A stretch of DNA of 64,000 nucleotides from assembly GCA_002238725.1 (NCBI GenBank), contig MPMX01000004.1, positions 81,927-145,926 of the forward strand, written 5' to 3'. The notes under the pieces were generated by a model, which ran no database searches, was not told where the DNA came from, and was given only the letters and a program-made list of their open reading frames with translations. This stretch comes from Rhodospirillaceae bacterium bin65. GTDB taxonomy: Bacteria; Pseudomonadota; Alphaproteobacteria; Bin65. A program made the translations under genes and the position numbers. Numbering within the stretch: position 1 is the stretch's first letter; each line of letters starts with the position of its first letter. Shown piece by piece: positions 9,607 through 17,632 of this stretch.

Positions 9607-9680
9607 GGGGCGAGTCATGACCGGTGCGCTGTTTCGGTATGGCGGGGCGAGTCGCGCCCGGTGCGCGGTGCCGGTATGGC
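9607..9680. repeat. tandem repeat, 37-base period, two copies
   Basis: Two adjacent 37-base copies begin GGGGCGAGTC and end CGGTATGGC, with changes clustered in two short patches; a partial third copy starts at 9681. They lie just upstream of the CoxL-type gene. Confidence 0.75.
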
Positions 9681-9737
9681 GGGGCGGCATCCGGCGCGCG
9701 GGTCGCCCGGCAATCCACAACCATCGAATCCGTTTGT

Positions 9738-9832
9738 CACACCGGATGGAGCGAAGCGGCGATCCGGGGTCCAGAGTCACGGGCACGAACTCACCGGCCG
9801 ACTCTGGACGCCGGATCAAGTCCGGCGCGACA
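9738..9832. repeat. REP-like dispersed intergenic palindrome
   Basis: Contains CACCGGATGGAGCGAAGCGG followed by GATCCGGGGTCCAGAG and, after a spacer, CTCTGGACGCCGGATCAAG; the arms are complementary and could form a long hairpin. Same family as the units at 4866, 25966, 38181, 46031 and 54340. Confidence 0.7.
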
Positions 9833-9882
9833 CCTTATTGAAATGGCATGGGCCACCGGGTTAACGCGATCCGGGCCCGCCC

Positions 9883-11076
9883 CTACCCCACGACCTCCGG
9901 CAGGGTCGTCGCCGGCGGGGTGTTGCGCGAGCGGCCGCAGCGCACGGCGCCGTCGACGATCACCATGCCGACGCCGGGCACGTCGCCCATGCGCACCGAT
10001 TCGAGGATCGTGCCGCCGGCGGAATGCTGGGCCTTGTCCATGATGACGAAGTCGGCCGCCCGGCCCTCCTCGATCAGGCCGACATCGAGGTCGCGCATGC
10101 GTGCCGTGTTTCCGGTGGCGAAGCAGAACACGATCTCGGGCGGCACCTCGCCGATACTCGACAGCATGGCGATCAGGCGCAGGATGCCGAGCGGCTGGAC
10201 GCCCGAGCCGGCCGGCGAATCGGTGCCCAGGATGATGCGCTCCGGCTGGCCCAGCTCCATGGTCGTGCGCATGGCGTAGAGGGCGGCCAGCTCGTTGCCG
10301 TTGTGGACGATCTCGACGGCGCGGGAGCACTGCTCGCACAGGCAGCGGATCTGGTCGAGCGGCAGGGCGGTGTGGCCGCCGTTGATATGGCCGATCACGT
10401 CGGCGTCGGCCTCGAGCACGACGTCCTTGTCGATCAGGCCGGAGCCGGGGATCGACGGGCCGCCGGTGTGGATCGTGCTCTGGATGCCGTATTTGCGCGC
10501 CCAGGCGACCATCTGCTTGGCTTCCTCGCCCTGCTTGACGCCGCCGAGGCCGACCTCGCCGAGCAGCTTGACGCCGTTGCGCGCCATCTCGGCGAAATCC
10601 TCTTCCTCCATGCCCTGTTCGATCACCGGCGCGCCGGCATGGACCTTCATGCCGGCCGGGCGCATGGCGTCGAAGGCGCGCTGGGCGGTCACGGCGAGCG
10701 CCTTGAGGCCGACGATATCCTTGGGCCGGCCGGGCAGATGGACTTCGCCGGCCGAGATCATCGTGGTGACGCCGCCGTTCAGGAAGCTGTCGATCCAGTT
10801 GAACTGGTTCTGGCGCGGCGTCCAGTCGCCGAACACCGGATGGACGTGGCTGTCGATCAGGCCCGGCGCCAGCGTCGTGCCTTTCGCGTCGATAACGGTA
10901 TCCGCGCCGGCCGTGTTCAAGTCGGCTTCCGCGCCGAAACTGTCGATCCGGCCATCCACGGCGACGATGCAGTCGGCGTCCAGGATCGGCTGCGCCAGGT
11001 CGCCGGACAGCATCAGGCCGATGTTGCGGACGACAGTCTTGCCCTTCGGCGGCGCGGTAGAGACGGTGAGGCTCAT
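9883..11076 (-). CDS. amidohydrolase, enamidase-like
   Basis: Metal-dependent amidohydrolase of 397 residues. Metal-site motifs are HVHP after LAPGLIDS, a candidate metal-bridging Lys within GVKLLGEVG, IHTGG, and a late Asp in GTDSPAGSGVQPLG; the C-terminal strand domain (EEGRAADFVIMD) is typical. The block around GTDSPAG and ATGNTAR resembles enamidase of Eubacterium barkeri, which hydrolyses 1,4,5,6-tetrahydro-6-oxonicotinate to 2-formylglutarate and ammonia. The 6-hydroxynicotinate reductase homologue upstream in the block fits that role. AGGAG sits 8 bases before ATG 11076, which decides the start over the ATG at 11100. Confidence 0.75.
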   Translation of the reverse strand: MSLTVSTAPPKGKTVVRNIGLMLSGDLAQPILDADCIVAVDGRIDSFGAEADLNTAGADTVIDAKGTTLAPGLIDSHVHPVFGDWTPRQNQFNWIDSFLNGGVTTMISAGEVHLPGRPKDIVGLKALAVTAQRAFDAMRPAGMKVHAGAPVIEQGMEEEDFAEMARNGVKLLGEVGLGGVKQGEEAKQMVAWARKYGIQSTIHTGGPSIPGSGLIDKDVVLEADADVIGHINGGHTALPLDQIRCLCEQCSRAVEIVHNGNELAALYAMRTTMELGQPERIILGTDSPAGSGVQPLGILRLIAMLSSIGEVPPEIVFCFATGNTARMRDLDVGLIEEGRAADFVIMDKAQHSAGGTILESVRMGDVPGVGMVIVDGAVRCGRSRNTPPATTLPEVVG

Positions 11077-11117
11077 TGCGTTACTCCTGATTTGACTCAA
11101 CGTCCTGACACGGTGCC

Positions 11118-11702
11118 CTAACGCAGCCCGTCCTCGCCCACGGCCTCGTCGGCCGTCAGGCCGCCGACCCGGGGCAGCGGGCGGCCGCTGTCGGTGACCG
11201 CGACGGCGACAAGGATTTCGTCGGCGCCCGGCGCATCGGGAATCCGCACTTCGATGCCGTCGAAATGGCTGCGGACGTAGGCCGCGTCCTTGTGGCCGAG
11301 CGGCACGTCGAGCGGCGTGCCCGGCCCGCCCCGCTTCTTCGACGACGGCACCAGCGCGGCGCCCTTCTCGACCGCCTTGCGCAGCGGCGCGCCGAGCCGC
11401 GGATGCAGGATGGCGGCGGCGTGCTCCAGCTCGCCGCGCTCTCCGACCACCGCCGCCTTGCCGTAGCTCTCGGCCGCCGAAGGCTCGATCCCGAGCACGG
11501 CGACCGCCTTGCCGCCCAGATAGGCGCCGAGCTCCGCGCCAATTTCCATCAGCGGTTCGAGATCCTCGACATATTCGCCAGCGAAAGGGTTGGCGATCAC
11601 GGCCATTGCAACGGCGCGCCGGGTCGGCGGGTCGATGGCCCGGCCCATCTCCTTGCGGGTGTCCTCGACCAGCACCATGGTCTTGCGGATATCGGCTTTC
11701 AT
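11118..11702 (-). CDS. DUF1185 / 'amino acid synthesis' family protein
   Basis: A 194-residue protein that I match to PF06684 from the opening RKTMVLVEDTRKEMGR, the NPFAGEYVEDL block and the LDVPLGHKDAAYVRSHF block. Known structures of the family show a variant of the Bacillus chorismate mutase fold; no reaction is established as far as I recall. GGAGGAG lies 6 bases before the ATG. It sits between the Liv transporter and the enamidase-like gene, so a step in the same degradation route is likely by context only. Confidence 0.8.
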   Translation of the reverse strand: MKADIRKTMVLVEDTRKEMGRAIDPPTRRAVAMAVIANPFAGEYVEDLEPLMEIGAELGAYLGGKAVAVLGIEPSAAESYGKAAVVGERGELEHAAAILHPRLGAPLRKAVEKGAALVPSSKKRGGPGTPLDVPLGHKDAAYVRSHFDGIEVRIPDAPGADEILVAVAVTDSGRPLPRVGGLTADEAVGEDGLR

Positions 11703-11730
11703 GGCGGCTCCTCCCCCCTTTTCTGTGGGG

Positions 11731-12456
11731 TCACACGGTCAGATAGGTGTTGCGCACTTCCGCATCGGCGGCAAGCGCGTCCATCGTGCCCTCGTAGCGG
11801 ATGCGCCCTTTCTCGACGATGTAGGCGCGGTCGCTCACGGCGGTCGCGAAATGCAGGTTCTGTTCGGACAGCAGGATCGACAGGCCCTCGGCCTTGAGCG
11901 CCTGGATGGTCGCGGCCATCTGGTCGACGATCACCGGCGCCAGCCCTTCCGACGGTTCGTCCAGCAGCAGGACTTTCGGGTTGCCCATCAGGGTGCGCGC
12001 GACGGTCAGCATCTGCTGCTCGCCGCCGCTCATCCGGCCGGCCGGCCGGGTGCGCATCTCGGCAAGGTTCGGGAACATCCCGAACAGCCGCTCCGTCGTC
12101 CACGCCGGGGCGCCGGACCGCTCCGGCTGCCGCCCGACCTCCAGATTCTCCATTACGGTCAGATCGGCGAATATCCGCCGGTCCTCCGGCACATAGCCCA
12201 TGCCTGCCCGGGCGATCGCATGGGGCTCCCGGCCGGTGATGTCGGCGCCTTCGAGATGCACCGTGCCGGCTCGCATCCGGACCAGCCCCATGACCGACTT
12301 CATGGTCGTGGTCTTGCCCGCGCCGTTGCGGCCCAGCAGCACGACGACCTCGCCGTCGTTCAGCACGAAGGAAAGGTCGGCCAGGATATGCGCCCCGCCA
12401 TAGTAGGTGTGCAGATCGCGGGCTTCGAGAACCGGGCCGGCAACGGAAGCCGTCAT
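11731..12456 (-). CDS. livF: branched-chain amino acid-type ABC transporter ATPase LivF
   Basis: Cytoplasmic ATPase of a HAAT-family importer, 241 residues. Walker A LLGRNGAGKTT near residue 40, signature MSGGEQQ, Walker B VLLLDEPSEGLAP with the SEGLAP ending typical of LivF, and switch His replaced by a SEQN segment as usual for LivF. Its ATG overlaps the livG stop in ATGA. The neighbouring catabolic genes suggest the cargo is the compound they degrade rather than an amino acid. Confidence 0.93.
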   Translation of the reverse strand: MTASVAGPVLEARDLHTYYGGAHILADLSFVLNDGEVVVLLGRNGAGKTTTMKSVMGLVRMRAGTVHLEGADITGREPHAIARAGMGYVPEDRRIFADLTVMENLEVGRQPERSGAPAWTTERLFGMFPNLAEMRTRPAGRMSGGEQQMLTVARTLMGNPKVLLLDEPSEGLAPVIVDQMAATIQALKAEGLSILLSEQNLHFATAVSDRAYIVEKGRIRYEGTMDALAADAEVRNTYLTV

Positions 12457-13225
12457 GGCGCGCGCGCCCCGCCCGCCTGGACCGAGCTGCCGAGATAGAT
12501 TTCGCGCACCTGTTCGTTGGCGCGGACCGCCGCCGGCGCACCTTCGGCGATCAGCTCGCCCCGGTTGAGCACCATGATTCGGTGGGCGTGGGCGAAGACG
12601 ACGTCCATGTCGTGTTCGGTGAACAGCACGCCGATCTTGCGCTCGGCGACGATCTCGTCGGCGAGGCTCATGAGTTCGATCCGCTCGCGCGGCGCCATGC
12701 CGGCGGTCGGCTCGTCCATCAGCAGCAGGTCCGGATCGTTGGCGAGCGCGATCGCCAGCTCGACCCGCTTGAGATCGCCGTAGGCGAGCACCGAACAGGC
12801 TCGGTCGCCCTGCTCCGCCATGCCGACCCGTTCGAGCAACGCGTCGGCCCGGGCGGACTTCGGCGGCCCCCCCCGGCCCGCCACAGTCTGCGGCTGGCAT
12901 TGCGGTGACTGATCAACGCCATCTGGACGTTTTCGCGCACGGTCATGGAGGAGAAGGTGGCGGTGATCTGGAAGGTGCGGCCGACGCCGAGCTCCCAGAT
13001 GCGGTGCGGCGGCAGGCCGGCAACGTCACGTCCTTTGAGCAGGATCGCGCCATGGTCCGGCCGGATCTGGCCCATCAGCATGTTGAAACAGGTCGTCTTG
13101 CCGGCGCCGTTCGGGCCGATCATAGCGAGCAGCTCGCCCGGTTCGACCGCGAAGGAAACGTCCTGCACCGCCCGCACACCGCCGAAGGCCTTGGAAAGGC
13201 GGCTGACCTCGAGCAGCGCCGTCAT
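12453..13225 (-). pseudogene. livG: ABC transporter ATPase LivG, broken by a one-base frameshift
   Basis: The N-terminal part (start ATG 13225, Walker A IGPNGAGKTT, the Q-loop area, VGRTFQ) runs in one frame to about 12875, and the rest (VLAYGDLKRVE signature, LLLMDEPTAGMAP Walker B, LFTEHDMDVVF) continues in another. The break coincides with a run of eight C on the plus strand at 12867-12874 (eight G in the mRNA). Adding one base restores a 257-residue LivG. Every motif on both sides is intact, so a sequencing error or recent homopolymer slip is likelier than an old pseudogene. Both ends overlap neighbours in ATGA, as in a working operon. Confidence 0.85.
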
Positions 13226-15156
13226 GCCGGCGCCTCCCGGTCGCTTGCCCCGGACTCCGATCCGGGGCCTGCCCCGGACTCCGATCCGGGGGAAGCCAGG
13301 CCAAGCCGCCGGCCGGCCCAGCTGTCGCCCAGCCCGACCAGGCCGTTCGGCAGCAGCAGCACGAGGCCGATGATGGTCGCGCCGAGCAGGAAGCGCCAGT
13401 AGCTGAGTTCGCTGAACAGGTCGTTGAGCCAGGTCAGCGCCGTCGCGCCGACGATCGGGCCGATCAGGGAATGCACGCCGCCGAGCAGCACCATCAGCAG
13501 GGCGTCGAACGAGCGGGCGATCTCCATCGAGGTCGGGAAAACGCTGCCCTTGGAATAGACGAACAGGGCGCCGGCGAGGCCGGCGAACGCCCCGGAGATC
13601 GTGAACGCGATCCACTGGTGCCGCTTGAGGTCGATGCCGATCGCGGCGGCGCGCAACGGCGAATCGCGGCCGGCGCGCAGGGTGTAGCCGAAAGGTGCGA
13701 ACAGCATCCGGCGCATCGCCAGGATGCCGGCGACCGTAAAGCCGACGGTGAGGTAGTAGTAGGCGACACGGCTGCTCGCCCAGTCCGAAGGCCAGGTGCC
13801 GAGAATGCCGTCGTCGCCGCCGGTAACCTCGCCCCACTGGAACACGATCGACCAGGCGATCTGGGCGAAGGCGAGCGTCAGCATGGCGAAATAGACGCCT
13901 GTCAGGCGGACGCAAAACCAGCCGAACAGGATGGCGAGCAGGGCCGCGCCGGCGGGCGCGGCCCAGAAGGCGATCTCCATCGGCGCATCGGCGAACTTCA
14001 CCAGCAAGGCCGCGCCATAGGCGCCGCCGCCGAAAAAAGCGGCATGGCCGAACGAAACCATACCGCCCGGCCCCATGATGAAATGCAGGGCGACGGCGAA
14101 CAGCACGAAAATCAGGATCTCGATGGTCAGCACCAGCGAGAAATCGCCGACGACGGACGGCGCGATCAGATGGGCGACCGGGAGCAGCAGCAGGAAGGCG
14201 AGCACCAGTGCGCCCATGGTGCGCAGCGCCCTGCCCGCCGGGCGCAGCGGCGCTTCTGGCGCCTCGACGACACCGTGGCCGGGAATTTCCGGTCTGCCGA
14301 GCAGGCCCCAGGGCCGGAAGATCAGTACCACGGCCATGACCAGGAACATCAAGATCAGCGTGCTGTTGGGGAAAATCTGGATGCCGAAGGTCTGCAGCAG
14401 GCCGATCAGGATCGCGGCCAGAAAGGCGCCGCCGATGCTCCCCATGCCGCCGACCACCACGACGACGAACGCCGCGGCGATGATATTGAAATCCATCAGC
14501 AGGTCGGCACCGCCCTTGGGCAGCTGGATTGCCCCGCCCAGCCCGGCGAGTGCCGAGCCGAGGAACAGCACGCCGGTGAACAGCCAGCGCTGGTTGACGC
14601 CGAGGGCCGAGACCATCTGGCGGTCGAGGGTCGCGGCGCGCACCAGCGTGCCCCAGCGCGTGCGGTTGAACAGCAGCCACAGGCCGGCCAGCACCAGCGG
14701 CGAGACCGCGATCAGCACGAGATCGTATTCCGGCAGCCGCTGGCCCAGGATGGTGACCGCGCCGGTAAATCCGGGCGCACGCGGGCCGACCAGGTCCTCC
14801 GAGCCCCAGATCCACAGGGTGACGTCTTGAATGACCAGGATGACGCCGAAGGTGGCGATAAGCTGGAACAACTCGGGCGCCCGGTAGATGCGGCGCAGCA
14901 GCAGAACTTCCATCGCCACCCCGATCAGGCCGACGAGCGCGGCGGCCAGCAGGATCGCAACCCAGAAGCCGACCGCGCCCCCGCCGATGGTCTGGACGGT
15001 CGTGACGCCGACATACGCGCCGAGCATATAGAAGGAGCCGTGGGCGAAATTCACGATCCGCGTGACGCCGAAAATAATCGACAGGCCCGACGCCACCAGG
15101 AACAGGGCGGCCGCACTGGAAAGGCCCGTCAGCAGCGTGACGACGAAATCACCCAT
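13222..15156 (-). CDS. fused LivH-LivM ABC transporter permease
   Basis: Inner-membrane permease of 644 residues joining both HAAT permeases. Residues 1-290 are LivH-like (SGLSIIFGVTRIVNFAHG, VVVVVGGMGSIGG), then a linker, then a LivM-like half (MGPGGMVSFGHAAFFGGGAYG, MVLLGGVHSLIGPIVGA). Separate livH and livM genes are the norm; fusions occur in some Proteobacteria. The last 20 residues are low-complexity (GSESGAGPGSESGA) and encoded by two copies of a 20-base palindrome. It is followed by livG with an ATGA overlap. Confidence 0.92.
   Translation of the reverse strand: MGDFVVTLLTGLSSAAALFLVASGLSIIFGVTRIVNFAHGSFYMLGAYVGVTTVQTIGGGAVGFWVAILLAAALVGLIGVAMEVLLLRRIYRAPELFQLIATFGVILVIQDVTLWIWGSEDLVGPRAPGFTGAVTILGQRLPEYDLVLIAVSPLVLAGLWLLFNRTRWGTLVRAATLDRQMVSALGVNQRWLFTGVLFLGSALAGLGGAIQLPKGGADLLMDFNIIAAAFVVVVVGGMGSIGGAFLAAILIGLLQTFGIQIFPNSTLILMFLVMAVVLIFRPWGLLGRPEIPGHGVVEAPEAPLRPAGRALRTMGALVLAFLLLLPVAHLIAPSVVGDFSLVLTIEILIFVLFAVALHFIMGPGGMVSFGHAAFFGGGAYGAALLVKFADAPMEIAFWAAPAGAALLAILFGWFCVRLTGVYFAMLTLAFAQIAWSIVFQWGEVTGGDDGILGTWPSDWASSRVAYYYLTVGFTVAGILAMRRMLFAPFGYTLRAGRDSPLRAAAIGIDLKRHQWIAFTISGAFAGLAGALFVYSKGSVFPTSMEIARSFDALLMVLLGGVHSLIGPIVGATALTWLNDLFSELSYWRFLLGATIIGLVLLLPNGLVGLGDSWAGRRLGLASPGSESGAGPGSESGASDREAPA
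13246..13290. repeat. duplicated palindrome inside the livHM 3' end
   Basis: CCCCGGACTCCGATCCGGGG occurs twice in a row with a few bases between. It resembles the core of the dispersed intergenic palindrome and codes for the repeated GSESGA tail of the permease, so the gene appears to have been extended through such an element. Confidence 0.7.
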
Positions 15157-15190
15157 CGCGGCACCCGGCGCTCAGCGGAAGGAGGATGCC

Positions 15191-15270
15191 GCCGGCGCCC
15201 GGCTCGAACGGTCCGGGCGCCGGCGATCGGAAACCGGCAGCCGGCAGCCCTTCGCCGAAAGGCTGCCGGT
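15191..15270. promoter_or_regulatory. two hairpins between the binding-protein gene and livHM
   Basis: GCCGGCGCCCGG (15191-15202) pairs perfectly with CCGGGCGCCGGC (15213-15224); ACCGGCAGCC (15233-15242) pairs with GGCTGCCGGT (15261-15270). There is no T-run. Their place after the binding-protein stop fits mRNA stabilisation or partial termination that makes more binding protein than permease. Confidence 0.6.
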
Positions 15271-15286
15271 TTCGCGGCGGAACCGG

Positions 15287-16501
15287 CTACTGCTTGCGCA
15301 GCTTCTTCGTTTCCTCGACCGACGGCAGATAGTCCGCGCCGTCGAGATACTGCCAACGTTCCATGGTGCCCTTGCCGTCCTTGAGCACCGTCCAGCCGAC
15401 ATAGGCGCCCATGGTCGATTGGTGATCCACGGCGCGGAAGGTGATCGGACCGGTCGGGGCATCGAAGCTCAGGCCTTTCATGGCGGCGACCATCTTGTCG
15501 GTGTCGGTCGAGCCGGCCTTCTTCAGCATGGCGGCGATCGCCAGCATGGTGTTGTAGCCGACGATCGAACCGATGCGCGGATAGTCCTTCCAGCGCGCCT
15601 GATAGGCGGCCAGGAACTTCTTGTGCGCCGCCGTCTTGATATCCTGCCAGGGATAGCCGGTGACCAGCCAGCCGACCGGGGCCTCGCCCTTCAGCGGGTC
15701 GATATATTCCGGCTCGCCGGTCAGCAGTCCGACCATCAGCTTGCCCTTGAACAGGCCGCGTGTCCTGCCCTCGCGGACGAACTTCGCCAGGTCGCCGCCG
15801 AAGGTGACATTGTAGATGCCGTCCGGCTTCAAGGCTGCGAGCGCCTGCACCTCTGCGCCGGCGTCGATCTTGAACAGGCCCGGCCATTGCGAGCCGACGA
15901 AGGTGACGTCGGGGCGGAGCTTGGTCAGGATCCTCTTGAAGGCCGCGACCGCGTCCTTGCCGTAGGCATAGTTCGGCGCGATCGTCGCCCAGCGCTTGGC
16001 ATTCTTGTTCTTGGCCGCTTCGGCCGCCAGCATCGCCGCCTGCATGTAGGTCGAGGGGCGCAGGCGGAAGGTGTAGTTGTTGCCCTTGGCCCAGACGAGC
16101 GCATCGGCCAGCGGTTCGGCAGCGAGATAGAGCGTCTTGCGCTGCTTGGCCCAGGAGGCCAGCGCCAGGCCGATATGCGAGAATAGCGAGCCCGAAACCA
16201 ACGCCACCTTATCACGCGAGCGCAGTTGCTCGGCGACCTTGACGGCCTCGCCCGGCTTGCCTTGGTCGTCGCGCGAGACGAACACCAGCTTCTTGCCGAG
16301 CACGCCGCCGGCCTTGTTGATTTCCTCGATCGCCAGCGTGGCCCCGCGCCGGTACGGAATCGTATGCGCCGGCAGCCGCGTGTAGCTGTTGATGTCGCCG
16401 ATCTTGATTTCGCCGGCCGCCAGCGCCGGCAAGCCAGTCGCCAGGCCGCCGGAAAGGACGCCAAGGGCGACGCCTGCCGTCAGAACGTGTTTCACTATCA
16501 T
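15287..16501 (-). CDS. ABC transporter substrate-binding protein (LivK-like)
   Basis: Periplasmic binding protein of 404 residues with a Sec signal peptide (about 1-29, hydrophobic core then ALAAGEI). The mature part starts IKIGDINSYTRLPAHTIPYRRG and has the type I periplasmic-binding fold pattern of branched-chain or amide binding proteins (AIEEINKAGGVLGKK, FVSRDDQGKP). GGAGGAA precedes the ATG at good spacing. It heads the transporter genes and lies directly downstream of the Rieske oxygenase gene. The cargo is not readable from sequence; the gene setting suggests an aromatic or N-heterocyclic acid. Confidence 0.9.
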   Translation of the reverse strand: MIVKHVLTAGVALGVLSGGLATGLPALAAGEIKIGDINSYTRLPAHTIPYRRGATLAIEEINKAGGVLGKKLVFVSRDDQGKPGEAVKVAEQLRSRDKVALVSGSLFSHIGLALASWAKQRKTLYLAAEPLADALVWAKGNNYTFRLRPSTYMQAAMLAAEAAKNKNAKRWATIAPNYAYGKDAVAAFKRILTKLRPDVTFVGSQWPGLFKIDAGAEVQALAALKPDGIYNVTFGGDLAKFVREGRTRGLFKGKLMVGLLTGEPEYIDPLKGEAPVGWLVTGYPWQDIKTAAHKKFLAAYQARWKDYPRIGSIVGYNTMLAIAAMLKKAGSTDTDKMVAAMKGLSFDAPTGPITFRAVDHQSTMGAYVGWTVLKDGKGTMERWQYLDGADYLPSVEETKKLRKQ

Positions 16502-16538
16502 AAGGGCTTCCTCCCTGGTTGAGCGTCCCGGAACCGTT

Positions 16539-16556
16539 GCCGGCCGTTCGGCCGGC
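16539..16556. promoter_or_regulatory. GC-rich hairpin between the Rieske and binding-protein genes
   Basis: GCCGGCCG and CGGCCGGC around a two-base centre form a compact stem in the 84-base gap, without a T-run. Possible processing or pausing site. Confidence 0.4.
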
Positions 16557-16585
16557 GATCGCTCCGGAGCGCAATCTAAAACGCG

Positions 16586-17632
16586 TTACTCCGCCGCCGC
16601 AGCGGCGGCGGCCTGTTCGGTGCGGAGCATCTTGTCGACGATACGCCGGCTCCGGTTCGGGCCGTTGTCGATCGCCAGACGGACCGTTGGCTTGACCCCG
16701 GCTTCGTCCTGCGAACGCTGCACCGCTTCGAGAATTTCCCGGTCTTCCTCGAACGCCATGACGAACTGTTCGGTCATGCGCTCGGAGACCGAACTGTCTT
16801 CCGGCTCGAAGTTGCGCACCTGCATCCAGAAATAGTGGGTGCTGCTCTCGGTCTCCGGCGCCAGATAATGGCACGAGAAGATGCGCGTGCCCCTTTCCCG
16901 GTCCGTGTCCGAATGGCCCATGCCGACCGGACCGATCCCGAAATCGACCACATTGATCGCCGGCGGATAGAAGAAATAATATTGCCAGCGATCGACATTG
17001 CCGTTGATCTTCATAAATTGCTCGAAGATCGGAACGGGTGGCCGGTCCAGCGTCCAGCGGTTGACTTCGACGATGCCGCCGACCTGCTTCGTCTCGACCG
17101 GGATATCCTCCATCTCGGCGCTGCCGAGCGAGGACGGATGCACGAAGCTGACATGGGCCGGATCGAGCAGATTGTCGGTCAGCTGCTGATAGTGCGCGGC
17201 GACATGGGTGTAGGGGCCGTGATTGACGCCCCAGCCCGGATTCCGGTAGGGCGGCAGGTCGAACAACAACTCCTCGTCGGCCTGTTCCGGCTCGCCGGTC
17301 CAGACCCAGACCAGGCCGAGCCGTTCGGCGACCGGATAGGCGCGCACGCGGATATTGCCTGGAATGAGCTTCTGGCCCGGGATTTTGCGGCAGGCGCCGG
17401 TCGCGTCGTATTGCAGGCCGTGATAGCCGCACTCAATGCAGTCGCCCCGCACCCGGCCTTTCGACAGGGGCAGGAACTTGTGGGCGCAGCGGTCTTCCAG
17501 CGCCGCGACCGAGCCTTCGCCGGTGCGGAACACCATGACCGGCTCGCCGAGCAACCGCCGGCCGACCGGACCGTCGTCCAACTCGTCCAGCCAGGCGATC
17601 GGATACCAGCTGTTGCGCACGAATTCGCTCAT
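16586..17632 (-). CDS. Rieske non-heme iron oxygenase, alpha subunit (VanA-like)
   Basis: A 348-residue oxygenase with the Rieske 2Fe-2S ligands CAHKF and CGYHG (near 48-70) and the mononuclear iron motif NLLDPAHVSFVHPSS near residue 155. It belongs to the vanillate O-demethylase-like group that O- or N-demethylates or hydroxylates aromatic acids. No reductase partner is visible beside it. It ends in an alanine run. Its ATG overlaps the upstream UPF0280 stop in ATGA, so it is co-translated with the reductive genes. A role in hydroxylating or demethylating the pathway's substrate is inference from position. Confidence 0.9.
   Translation of the reverse strand: MSEFVRNSWYPIAWLDELDDGPVGRRLLGEPVMVFRTGEGSVAALEDRCAHKFLPLSKGRVRGDCIECGYHGLQYDATGACRKIPGQKLIPGNIRVRAYPVAERLGLVWVWTGEPEQADEELLFDLPPYRNPGWGVNHGPYTHVAAHYQQLTDNLLDPAHVSFVHPSSLGSAEMEDIPVETKQVGGIVEVNRWTLDRPPVPIFEQFMKINGNVDRWQYYFFYPPAINVVDFGIGPVGMGHSDTDRERGTRIFSCHYLAPETESSTHYFWMQVRNFEPEDSSVSERMTEQFVMAFEEDREILEAVQRSQDEAGVKPTVRLAIDNGPNRSRRIVDKMLRTEQAAAAAAAE

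Larger units (their letters stand above)
9537..9882. other. 346-base intergenic region with repeats
   Basis: No gene seen. Holds a short tandem repeat (9607-9680) and one copy of the REP-like intergenic palindrome (9738-9832). Any promoter of the CoxL-type gene must lie in its first bases. Confidence 0.6.

Noticed and set aside
7827..9620. Long plus-strand open frame of nearly 600 codons
   Set aside because: Lies opposite the CoxL-type gene, has no family motif and no ribosome site; a GC-rich antisense shadow.
9607..9680. CRISPR array
   Set aside because: Only two adjacent copies without unique spacers and no cas genes in the window.
12453..13225. Two separate ATPase genes or an old pseudogene
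   Set aside because: One missing base in a homopolymer explains everything and all motifs are intact.
13471..15384. 637-codon plus-strand frame
   Set aside because: Antisense to livHM, with composition typical of reverse-complemented hydrophobic codons.
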